Shown here: positions 20,443-27,720 of the stretch, in pieces | Layout: each line of letters begins with the position of its first letter | Numbering within the stretch: position 1 is the stretch's first letter | Assembly: GCA_012516935.1 (NCBI GenBank) | Contig: JAAYVZ010000167.1 | Location: forward strand, 1 to 64,000 | Reading direction: 5' to 3' | From: Holophagae bacterium | GTDB lineage: Bacteria > Acidobacteriota > Thermoanaerobaculia > Thermoanaerobaculales > Thermoanaerobaculaceae | DNA length: 64,000 nt | The notes under the pieces: model-generated | Told to the model about the DNA's origin: nothing | What the model saw: only the letters and a program-made list of their open reading frames with translations | The model's database searches: none | Program-made: the position numbers and the translations under genes

Positions 20443-22907
20443 GGCGCGGAGTGCGCGTGGTGACGGGAAGGGGCGTGAAGGCGCGAAAGCTCCTGCTTGG
20501 CGTGGTGCTGCTCGCCGGTGTTCTGCCGCTGGGTGCACAGGGAGACGGTGCCGAGCTGGTTGCCGTCGAGGTGATCGGTGGTGTGAGCCTCAACACCGAT
20601 ACGATCGAGTACTACCTCGGGGTCGGGGAGGGCGACCTCTACGACCCGGAGCAAGTTGCAAAAGGCTTCCGCAAGCTCTGGGATTCCGGGCTGGTAGAAG
20701 ACCTGCGGATCGAGGCAGAGACCGTGGAGCCGGGCAAGATCAAGCTCATTGTCAGCGTGCGTGAACGCCCACGGGTCACGGAGTGGGTCTTCGAAGGCAA
20801 CAAGAAGCTCTCGACCAGCTCAATCAAGGAGAAGCTGGACACCGCCGGGATCGTGATCAAACGTAACGTCCCGTTGCGGACGTCCGAGATCCAGCGCTAT
20901 CGCCAGGCAATTGGGGAGGCCTACGCCAAGGACGGCTATGCGAGTGCGATCGTCGACCCCGTCGTGAGCGATGCTGGTCCCAACCAGAAAAGAGTGACCT
21001 TCCGAATCGACGAAGGGGCGAAGGTGCGTATCGGTCGCATCCGTTACGAAGGAGCGAGCGTGTTCTCGAATTGGCGGCTACACCGCGCCATGAAGAAGCT
21101 CAAAGCTCGTTCGCTCATCCGCCCTTTTGGCAAGAAGCTGATCTGGAGCCGGGAGTCGTGGGGCGAGGACTCGGAGAACCTCAAGAAGCTGTACATGAAC
21201 CACGGCTATAAGGACATCATCGTCGGGGAGCCGCGGGTCGATTTGGAGGCCCGCAACCCCAAAGGAAGAACGCAAAAGGAGAAGAAGTTCAGGATGGTCG
21301 TCACCATCCCCGTCCAGGAGGGGCAGCAGTTCCGCATGGGAGCCCTGAGGCTCGAGGGTCTGACGGTTTTCAAGCCTGAGCCGCTCATGAAGCTGTACGA
21401 GAGCAAGCCGGGAAAGGTCTACAACCACGGCAAGATCGAGCAAGGCAACGAGGCCGTGCGCAACCTTTACCACTCGCGCGGCTACATCTACGCCTACACC
21501 TCACAGCAGCTCCAAGCCCGTCCCGACGGCTCGCAGGTGGTGGACGTGGCCGTGAGCGTGATCGAGGGCGAGCGGTTCCGCCTCGGTCGACTCGAGTTCT
21601 CCGGCAACACCAAAACCCAGGACAAGGTGCTGCGGCGTGAGTTTCGCCTTTTCGAGGGCGACTGGATGGACATGGCGATGTTCCGTCGCTCGATCTTCAA
21701 GGTCAATCAGCTCGGGTACTTCAAGCTCAAGGATGATCCCGTCGAGTTCAAGTTCGACGAGGCGGCCAAGCTCGTGAATGTGACCGTCAAGGGTGAGGAG
21801 GTGGGCCGTACCGACATCCAGTTCGGCGCCGGCTACTCCGAGCTCGATAAGCTGTTCGGCCAGTTCATGTTCTCGACCCGGAACTTCATGGGCCGCGGAG
21901 AGACGCTGTCCGCCTCGGCATCGTTCGGCAAGCGGGCCGACCTGTATTCGATCGGCTTTTCGGAACCATTCTTTCTCGACCGGCGCATGGTGATCGGCGC
22001 TTCGATCTACAAGCAGAGCTACAATATCGACGAGAGATACTCGGTGTTCCAGCAGTATTACCGTGATGCCAAGGGGCTCTCCCTGGTGTGGGGTGTGGGG
22101 CTTGGTTACTTCAGCCAACTCACGTTTTCCTACGGCTGGGAGGACGTCAAAGCGCGCTACAACCTGGGGCGGACCTTCAACGCTGGGGAAGGTCCCGAAA
22201 TCCCCCACCGCCCGCCGATCCCGCCGCCGTACAAGGACATGCCAACGCCTCCGCTCCACTTCCAGATCTACAAGGGCGTGACCTCCTCACTGACTCCCTC
22301 TTTTGCGATGGACTCCCGGGACGATCCCTTCGACCCCAACTCCGGTGCCTCGTTCTTCTCCCGCCTCCGGTGGGCCGGTGGGCCGGTGCTGGGAGGCGAT
22401 TTCGACTACCTGCGTCCGGAGGCAGGCTTCTCCCTGTTCGTGCCGTTGCGCCGCCGGTTCGTGGCTGCTCTCAACGTCGAAGCCGGGTACATCCACCCGT
22501 ACGGGGGCACGGAGATCCCCTACTACGATCGGTACCGTTTGGGGGGTGAAAGGTCGCTCCGGGGGTTCGCCTTCCTGTCGGTCCTGCCCCGCAAGGCAGA
22601 CGGCACCTACTTCTATGACGTCAATGGCGCGGCCCTTGGCGGAGACCGCTATTTTCAGCTCAACCTCGAGTACCAGATCAAGCTCGGCGGGCCGCTGAAG
22701 TTCATCTTCTTCTTCGACGCCGGCAACACCTGGGTGGAGGAGCAGGGATGGGACTTCGGCAACTTGCGCTACGGCACCGGCGCCGAGCTGCGGGTCTTCC
22801 TGCCGATCTTCCAGGCCCCGCTACGGTTCATCTACGGGGTCAACCTGGATCCGTTCAAGGACGAGAAAAAGAGCGACTTCACGTTTTCCATCGGCACGAC
22901 GTTCTGA
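20439..22907 (+). CDS. bamA: Outer membrane protein assembly factor BamA (Omp85)
   Basis: BamA inserts beta-barrel proteins into the outer membrane. The 822-residue precursor has a signal peptide (ARKLLLGVVLLAGVLPLGAQG), five POTRA-like repeats at about 38-420 and a C-terminal 16-strand barrel. The barrel carries the RGF-type motif YRLGGERSLRGFAF and ends in phenylalanine (SIGTTF), the BAM recognition residue. Loop segments rich in proline (EIPHRPPIPPPYKDMPTPP) lie in the barrel. It closes the lysS-lol-bamA operon through a 4-bp overlap. Co-expression of Lol and Bam parts makes sense, since Bam accessory lipoproteins need Lol. Confidence 0.94.
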   Translation: MRRGVRVVTGRGVKARKLLLGVVLLAGVLPLGAQGDGAELVAVEVIGGVSLNTDTIEYYLGVGEGDLYDPEQVAKGFRKLWDSGLVEDLRIEAETVEPGKIKLIVSVRERPRVTEWVFEGNKKLSTSSIKEKLDTAGIVIKRNVPLRTSEIQRYRQAIGEAYAKDGYASAIVDPVVSDAGPNQKRVTFRIDEGAKVRIGRIRYEGASVFSNWRLHRAMKKLKARSLIRPFGKKLIWSRESWGEDSENLKKLYMNHGYKDIIVGEPRVDLEARNPKGRTQKEKKFRMVVTIPVQEGQQFRMGALRLEGLTVFKPEPLMKLYESKPGKVYNHGKIEQGNEAVRNLYHSRGYIYAYTSQQLQARPDGSQVVDVAVSVIEGERFRLGRLEFSGNTKTQDKVLRREFRLFEGDWMDMAMFRRSIFKVNQLGYFKLKDDPVEFKFDEAAKLVNVTVKGEEVGRTDIQFGAGYSELDKLFGQFMFSTRNFMGRGETLSASASFGKRADLYSIGFSEPFFLDRRMVIGASIYKQSYNIDERYSVFQQYYRDAKGLSLVWGVGLGYFSQLTFSYGWEDVKARYNLGRTFNAGEGPEIPHRPPIPPPYKDMPTPPLHFQIYKGVTSSLTPSFAMDSRDDPFDPNSGASFFSRLRWAGGPVLGGDFDYLRPEAGFSLFVPLRRRFVAALNVEAGYIHPYGGTEIPYYDRYRLGGERSLRGFAFLSVLPRKADGTYFYDVNGAALGGDRYFQLNLEYQIKLGGPLKFIFFFDAGNTWVEEQGWDFGNLRYGTGAELRVFLPIFQAPLRFIYGVNLDPFKDEKKSDFTFSIGTTF

Positions 22908-23095
22908 GCTTCACTCGGATGCGGTCTTGCAGCTCTCAAATGCCCATCTTGAGGAAACTTCCGCTCCAGATGGGCGATTCGGCGTGAGCGGCGAGACGCG
23001 CGTGCCGGCTGCGGAACCACGGACCACGGGTGACGATGCGGTACCATCGTGCGACAGCGCATTTTTCGGCCACCGACAGCGCGCAAGGACGGCCC

Positions 23096-23806
23096 ATGAG
23101 CTTCCGAGTCGTGATTCCCAACCTCCTGACAATGGCCAACATCTCGGTCGGGTTCCTGGCCGTGGTGGCGGCCGGTCACGACCGCTTCATGCTGGCCGTC
23201 TGGCTGGTCGTAGCGGCGATTCTGCTCGACCTGTTCGACGGCAAGGTGGCGCGTTGGCTGGGGGCGACGAGCGCGTTCGGGCAGCAGCTCGACAGCTTCT
23301 CGGATGCCGTCAGCTCGGGCGTGGCGCCAGCGTACCTGGTGCACCGGGCGGTGCTCGCGCCCCTCGGTTGGGTTGGCGTGGCGGTGAGCCTCGTCTACCT
23401 CCTGGCCGGCGTGATGCGCCTGACGCGCTTCAACCTCACTGCGAACGCGCATGTCAAGGCGCACAAGACCGTGGGCCTGCCGATACCGGTCGCCGCTGGC
23501 TACATGCTCGCCCTTACCGTGATGCGGGAACGGATGCCACGGTGGGCCACAGCCGTGGTGGTGATCGTCCTGGCGGGGCTCATGATCTCTCGCCTGCGGT
23601 TGCCGGAGCTGCGCGGCAGCGACCTGGTCGGGCTCATGATGGTGATCGGGATTGGCACGTACTTGTGGGTGCTGGTGCGCCCAGGCTGGTTGCCGGTTGC
23701 GATCTGGAACGGCTGGAACGTCGTGATTCTGGTTACCGCAGCCTGGCTCGAGCGCTGTCAGACGCCGGCGCGAAGCGCGAGCCTGACACCGGCGGCCGAG
23801 CCGTAG
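23096..23806 (+). CDS. pssA: CDP-diacylglycerol-serine O-phosphatidyltransferase
   Basis: This 236-residue integral membrane enzyme makes phosphatidylserine, the precursor of phosphatidylethanolamine. The CDP-alcohol phosphotransferase signature is complete: DLFDGKVARWLGATSAFGQQ followed by LDSFSD. NLLTMANISVGFLAV at the N-terminus and MRLTRFN after the third helix favour PssA over PgsA. About eight hydrophobic helices are visible. ATG 23096 has AAGGAC upstream. The 188-nt gap after bamA contains a hairpin with arms GCCCATCT / AGATGGGC (about 22940-22974) and no T tract. Phosphatidylserine decarboxylase is not in the window. Confidence 0.88.
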   Translation: MSFRVVIPNLLTMANISVGFLAVVAAGHDRFMLAVWLVVAAILLDLFDGKVARWLGATSAFGQQLDSFSDAVSSGVAPAYLVHRAVLAPLGWVGVAVSLVYLLAGVMRLTRFNLTANAHVKAHKTVGLPIPVAAGYMLALTVMRERMPRWATAVVVIVLAGLMISRLRLPELRGSDLVGLMMVIGIGTYLWVLVRPGWLPVAIWNGWNVVILVTAAWLERCQTPARSASLTPAAEP

Positions 23807-23979
23807 GATGGCGCCCGGCCCGAGCACACGGGCCTTTCGACCCCCGCCTGCGGCCGTTGCGCTTTGCCACGTCGAGGGCGACGAGCCGGCGCCGGACGGC
23901 TTCGTGGGGGGCGTCAGGCGCTCGCGGATGGATCGCCATCCCGGCGCCGGTGAGGCAACGGGAGCGCGGACTCTTCGGC

Positions 23980-23995
23980 TATACTTCGCCCCGTG
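23980..23995 (+). promoter_or_regulatory. -10 box TATACT with GTG/ATG start 7 nt downstream (rsgA)
   Basis: TATACT at 23980-23985, then 7 nt, then GTG 23993 directly followed by ATG 23996. No Shine-Dalgarno is present. The layout equals that of the DEAD-box helicase gene. Confidence 0.5.
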
Positions 23996-24901
23996 ATGGA
24001 GAGCTCTGGCGCGGTCGTCACCGCTGTCTACGGTCCGCTCGTCCGCGTGCAGGTGGGCGATACCGCGTTGATGGTGCCGTTTCGTCGTCGGCTGCGTTGG
24101 CACGGTGACCCCAAAGACCCGCGACTCGTGGTCGGCGACCGAGTGGTGCTCGAGGGCACACCTCCGGCTGTGATGATCAGCGAGGTGCTGCCACGCCGGA
24201 CAACCCTGACCAGACGCTCACCAGGTGAGAATCGGCTGCGGGTGGTGGCTGCCAACGTGGACCGGGCCGTGATCGTCCTCGCCGCTGCCGGCCCCGACCC
24301 TAACCCCCGCCTGCTCGACCGCTTCCTGGTTGCCTGCCACCATGCCGGGATCGAGCCCTTGGTTTGCGTCAACAAGGTGGACAAAGGCACCCAACTGGTG
24401 GACGAGTGGCTCCAAGACTACGCCGCGACCGGCTATCAGGTGCTGCTGGTGTCGGCTCGCACCGCTCGCGGCATGGGCTCTCTCAAGCGGGCGGTGAGTG
24501 GCCACACGACCCTCTTCTGCGGGCCGTCAGGAGTCGGAAAGTCAGCGCTTCTCAACGCCATCCATCCAGGTTATCGGCTGCGTGAGGGGTCCATCTCCGA
24601 GGCCACCGGCAAGGGGCGGCACACCACCAGTACCGCCCAGCTCTTCGCTCTGCCGGGTGGCGGTTTCGTTGTCGATACTCCAGGAGTCAGAGAGTTCGGG
24701 TTCTGGGATCTGACCCCGCAGAAGCTACGTCAGTGCTTTCCCGATCTCGCTCACCACGCCCACGCCTGTGTGCACAGCGATTGCACCCATGCGGTCGAAG
24801 ACGGTTGCGGGGTGATCGCAGCGGTAGGACGCGGCGAGCTCTCAGCCCGCCGCCTCGCCTCGTACCAGGCCATCCACAGAGAGCTCGTGGGGCTTGGCTG
24901 A
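23993..24901 (+). CDS. rsgA: Ribosome small subunit-dependent GTPase A
   Basis: RsgA is a late 30S assembly GTPase. The 302-residue protein shows the circularly permuted order: OB fold at residues 1-70, G4 NKVDKG at about 125, G1 [12 protein letters not shown] at about 176 and G3 DTPGVREFG at about 227. A zinc knuckle follows (HACVHSDCTHAVEDGC). Start is GTG 23993 or ATG 23996 (MESSGAVVTAVYG); both are 7-10 nt behind a TATACT box. It converges with the minus-strand gene ending at 24907, five bases away. In 23807-23992 I see no convincing gene. Confidence 0.94.
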   Translation: MMESSGAVVTAVYGPLVRVQVGDTALMVPFRRRLRWHGDPKDPRLVVGDRVVLEGTPPAVMISEVLPRRTTLTRRSPGENRLRVVAANVDRAVIVLAAAGPDPNPRLLDRFLVACHHAGIEPLVCVNKVDKGTQLVDEWLQDYAATGYQVLLVSARTARGMGSLKRAVSGHTTLFCGPSGVGKSALLNAIHPGYRLREGSISEATGKGRHTTSTAQLFALPGGGFVVDTPGVREFGFWDLTPQKLRQCFPDLAHHAHACVHSDCTHAVEDGCGVIAAVGRGELSARRLASYQAIHRELVGLG

Positions 24902-24906
24902 GTTCC

Positions 24907-26712
24907 TCACTGCCCCACCGCAAGGCCATCGCTGAACCGCAGCGCGGTCTCGCCGGGCCGCCATCGCCAAAGGCCGAGGCAGGTTGCCATGATCAACGAG
25001 CCGTCGGGACTCGCGTGCAGCGAGGACACGTCTCCGGGCGCCATCGTCAGGCGCTCACGCTGTCCCGTCCCGAGGTCGACGCGCTCAATGACCGGTCCTG
25101 AGGGGGTGCTCGCCGCCAGAAACAGGCAGCCGGGACGTGCCGCGATTGCAGTGGTGCCAGGGGATGTGACTGCCGCGGCTCGTCCCTCCCCCGAGGATGA
25201 GAACAACCCGATATGGGTACCATCGGCAACCGCCAGGACATCGCCATCGACCCACCCGAGGCCAGCGTGGCCCGAGACCGGAATCCGCACGCCAGCACCG
25301 CGCTCGTCGGCGAGCCAAACCTCGGCCTCGGGCCAGCATGCAGCCGCGAGCCGCACACCATCGGGGCTCGCGGCGAGGAGGCGAAAGCTTCCTGCCGCGA
25401 AAAGCACCGGCGGCGTCCGTCCGTCGAGCGAGACGCTCCAGACCCCGTGCGGGTCGATGAAGCACACGGAGCTGCCATGCCGACACAGGGTCGGGCTGAG
25501 TACCCACCGTGGCCAGACCACCACCGGATGCTGTCTGCCGTCCTGGGCCACCCAGGCGATCTCGAAGCCGTGGCCGGGAAGCGGACGGGACAGGAGCCAA
25601 CCCTCGCGTGGCTCGTCGCCGCGGCAGCCGGTGAGCGTCCAGGATGCGATCGTTCGGGCACCCAGCCAAGGGCAGAGGTCGGCGCCGCCGGCGCTGCGTG
25701 CGCGGGCGGCGAGGACCAGGGTCTGAGCCAACGAGAAGTCACCGGATGGAAGGGGCGATACGGTTCCCGCCGCTACGAGCCGTTCCCGGGCAGCGCTGCG
25801 AACCGCTTCGATTTCGCTGCGTGCGGTGGCCGGAGGGAAACCAGCCCGAACCGGATCGGTGAGTGCCCGGCGGAGGATGCGCGGCATCTTCGGGCACCTC
25901 TTCCCTTCGTAGCGCGACCACGCTTCGAGCAAAGCCAGCGGGCGCGTGGCCAGCTCGGCTGGTCGGCCGAGGCACTCGAGCAACCCCGCTGCCGCCTGGG
26001 CGACGGTCGGTGGAGCACCACCCGGCCGACCAGCACCCACCAGGCGAGCTCGGCGAGTTGTCCACGGCGTCCGCTCGTCGAGAGCCTCAGCGACGAAGCC
26101 TTCGAGCGCGCCGCGAGCAGTCGCGACCTCCTGCCATCCGCTGACCGGCCGCAGGCTCGCCGGTAGCGATGCGAGGGCGATCACCCCGCTGTGGCCGATG
26201 GCCTCAGCGAGCGCCAGGAGAGGCTCGCCGATCGCCTCCACCGGGGCGGCGGGAGCGAGAGCGCTGGCCACGAGAGCCTGGGCAGCAGCGCTGGCAACCT
26301 CCTCCACGTCGGCACTTCCATCGCTCGGTACCACCAGTAGCGCCATGCCGCCATGACTGAAAGCCCCGACGCCGCGACGCTCACCGGCGACCAAGGCCAC
26401 GGCAAGGTCGGCGTCGACAGGCCCAGGAAGGAGGGTCTGCAGCCGCGCGCCCACGCGCAGGGCGATCGCGTTGCTGTCGATACCTGAAGGTACGGGGAGG
26501 CGCTTGCCGAGGCCGCCCGGTATCGCCAGCAGCACGGCGGCGTGCCCCGGGTTGTCGAGAACCAGGGCGGGGAACGGCTGATCCGAGAGCACCGAGACTT
26601 CGACGAAGAGTGGGGAGGCGAAGCTCGAGACTGCCGGAACGCCGATCAGAACGGATATGACCGTGGCCGGGAATGCAAAGGACGCGATGAGCGCTTGACA
26701 AACCCGTGACAT
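24907..26712 (-). CDS. Unrecognised exported protein with propeller-like C-terminal half
   Basis: I recognise no family. The 601-residue protein starts with a short hydrophobic segment (CQALIASFAFPATVISVLIGV) suggesting a signal peptide or membrane anchor. Residues of about 25-370 are Ala/Leu/Pro-rich without clear motifs. Residues of about 370-601 hold repeated short strands such as LLAASPDGVRLAAAC, VWLADERG and SLHASPDGSLIMATCLGLWRW, which look like WD40/PD40 beta-propeller blades. ATG 26712 lies 7 nt behind TATTAT on the minus strand, with no ribosome site. The promoter overlaps that of the divergent HU genes. The frame extends upstream antisense to both HU genes; that part is spurious. 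Confidence 0.7.
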   Translation of the reverse strand: MSRVCQALIASFAFPATVISVLIGVPAVSSFASPLFVEVSVLSDQPFPALVLDNPGHAAVLLAIPGGLGKRLPVPSGIDSNAIALRVGARLQTLLPGPVDADLAVALVAGERRGVGAFSHGGMALLVVPSDGSADVEEVASAAAQALVASALAPAAPVEAIGEPLLALAEAIGHSGVIALASLPASLRPVSGWQEVATARGALEGFVAEALDERTPWTTRRARLVGAGRPGGAPPTVAQAAAGLLECLGRPAELATRPLALLEAWSRYEGKRCPKMPRILRRALTDPVRAGFPPATARSEIEAVRSAARERLVAAGTVSPLPSGDFSLAQTLVLAARARSAGGADLCPWLGARTIASWTLTGCRGDEPREGWLLSRPLPGHGFEIAWVAQDGRQHPVVVWPRWVLSPTLCRHGSSVCFIDPHGVWSVSLDGRTPPVLFAAGSFRLLAASPDGVRLAAACWPEAEVWLADERGAGVRIPVSGHAGLGWVDGDVLAVADGTHIGLFSSSGEGRAAAVTSPGTTAIAARPGCLFLAASTPSGPVIERVDLGTGQRERLTMAPGDVSSLHASPDGSLIMATCLGLWRWRPGETALRFSDGLAVGQ

Positions 26713-26724
26713 GGTCCGAATAAT
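26695..26724 (+). promoter_or_regulatory. Strong HU promoter with a divergent -10 on the other strand
   Basis: TTGACA (26695-26700) and AATAAT (26719-26724) are 18 nt apart on the plus strand. The same AT-rich block reads TATTAT (26725-26720) on the minus strand, 7 nt before the divergent ATG at 26712. The two promoters therefore share their -10 region. Confidence 0.6.
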
Positions 26725-26758
26725 AACGTCAGAATCGAACTCTAGAGGAGGACGAGGA

Positions 26759-27046
26759 ATGAACAAATCGGAGTTAGCCGTAAAGTTGGCGAAGAAGGTC
26801 GGCCTCACCCAGGTGAAGGCGGCCGAGGTCGTGGACGCGATCTTCAATGCCCACAAGGGGATCGTGGCCTCGGTCCTGAAGGAAGGCAAGAAGGTGACGA
26901 TCCCTGGGTTCGGCACCTTCTCGACCCGGAAGCGGGCGGCTCGGCAGGGCCGTAATCCGGCGACTGGCAAAGCGATCACCATCAAGGCCAGGCAGCATGC
27001 TGCTTTCAAGGCTGGGAAAACGCTCAAGGAGAAGCTGGCCAAGTAG
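26759..27046 (+). CDS. HU-family DNA-binding protein (first copy)
   Basis: HU is a dimeric nucleoid protein that bends DNA. The 95-residue protein has the HU/IHF core: MNKSELAVKLAKKVGLTQVKAAEVVDAIF, then VTIPGFGTFSTRKRAARQGRNPATGKAI, including the proline of the DNA-intercalating arm. ATG 26759 has GGAGGACGAGGA upstream. It is 24 nt upstream of a second HU gene. Slightly longer alternative starts (26711) overlap the promoter and are rejected. Confidence 0.94.
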   Translation: MNKSELAVKLAKKVGLTQVKAAEVVDAIFNAHKGIVASVLKEGKKVTIPGFGTFSTRKRAARQGRNPATGKAITIKARQHAAFKAGKTLKEKLAK

Positions 27047-27070
27047 GCCGGCCGCAAATAGGGAGAGGGC

Positions 27071-27358
27071 ATGAACAAGACCGAGCTGATCACGAAGCTT
27101 GCCAAGAAGACCGAGCTGACGCATGCGAAGGCAGCCGAGGCGGTGGATGCGATCTTCAACGCCTCCGCCGGCCTCATCGCCGACGAGCTCGGCAAGGGCC
27201 GCAAGGTGATGCTGCCGGGTTTTGGCAGCTTTTCCGTGCGCAAGCGGGCCGCGCGTCAGGGTCGCAACCCGGCAACGGGCAAGGCGATCAAGATCCCGGC
27301 ACGCAAGTATCCGGCTTTCAAGGTCGGCAAGACGCTGCGCGAGAAGGTCGCCAAGTAG
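27071..27358 (+). CDS. HU-family DNA-binding protein (second, tandem copy)
   Basis: The 95-residue paralogue of the preceding gene has the same length and arm motif (MLPGFGSFSVRKRAARQGRNPATGKAIKIPARKYPAFKVGKTLREKVAK). The two differ mainly in helix 2 and the saddle (HAKAAEAVDAIFNASAGLIADEL), so they may form heterodimers like HU alpha/beta. AGGGAGAGGGC precedes ATG 27071. A clear intrinsic terminator follows 24 nt after the stop, closing a two-gene operon. Confidence 0.94.
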   Translation: MNKTELITKLAKKTELTHAKAAEAVDAIFNASAGLIADELGKGRKVMLPGFGSFSVRKRAARQGRNPATGKAIKIPARKYPAFKVGKTLREKVAK

Positions 27359-27381
27359 CTTTCTGTGGCTGTGTTCTCGAG

Positions 27382-27415
27382 GCGGAGCACCCTCCGGGGG
27401 GCTCCGCTTTCTCTT
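27382..27415 (+). terminator. Intrinsic terminator of the HU operon
   Basis: A 7-bp stem GCGGAGC / GCTCCGC (27382-27388, 27401-27407) with a 12-nt GC-rich loop is followed by TTTCTCTT. From here to the nrdJ promoter (27416-27641) I see only a TTGACA near 27455 without a good -10. Confidence 0.75.
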
Positions 27416-27641
27416 GCGTGAGGCGTTGGTGACGCGACTCACCTGCCTAACCATTGACAAACGACGCGCGCTCTGATTCAGCGGAGGGCTGCCCAGGCCC
27501 CACCCGGCGATGGACAGCGTGCTGCCTTGCGGTCTGCCGGGCTCGACTGATGACTCCAGCGTCAACTTACCAGGCAGCAACACTTGCCCTAGATATTGGG
27601 GTTCAGGCCCCATCCCGCCCCTACATCTTGCGGTCACCCCC

Positions 27642-27670
27642 TTGACATCGCCTGGGAGGCGCTCTACAGT
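27642..27670 (+). promoter_or_regulatory. Sigma70-type promoter of nrdJ
   Basis: TTGACA (27642-27647), a 17-nt spacer and TACAGT (27665-27670). It is the closest to consensus of the protein-gene promoters in the window and starts transcription about 45 nt before nrdJ. Confidence 0.7.
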
Positions 27671-27679
27671 CGCCAAGAA

Positions 27680-27700
27680 AGTTCAAGTAGTACTTGAGCT
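27680..27700 (+). promoter_or_regulatory. Palindromic candidate operator in the nrdJ leader
   Basis: TCAAGTA-G-TACTTGA (27683-27697) is a perfect 7+1+7 palindrome. Two of the three pairs outside it also match, extending it to 21 nt with one T/G mismatch. It covers the expected transcription start (about +4 to +24), so a bound dimer would block initiation or clearance. The half-sites TCAAGT/ACTTGA resemble MerR-family sites. It does not look like the AT-rich NrdR box. As RNA it could also form a weak hairpin before the ribosome site. Confidence 0.55.
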
Positions 27701-27720
27701 ATTGGCCGGAGGAGCCGAGA

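Noticed and set aside
26713-27243. Minus-strand extension of the propeller-like protein across both HU genes
   Set aside because: It mirrors the HU repeats in antisense; the HU genes have promoter, ribosome sites and conserved motifs.
27416-27641. Cobalamin riboswitch ahead of nrdJ
   Set aside because: No B12-box-like core was found in this stretch, and it lies upstream of the mapped promoter.
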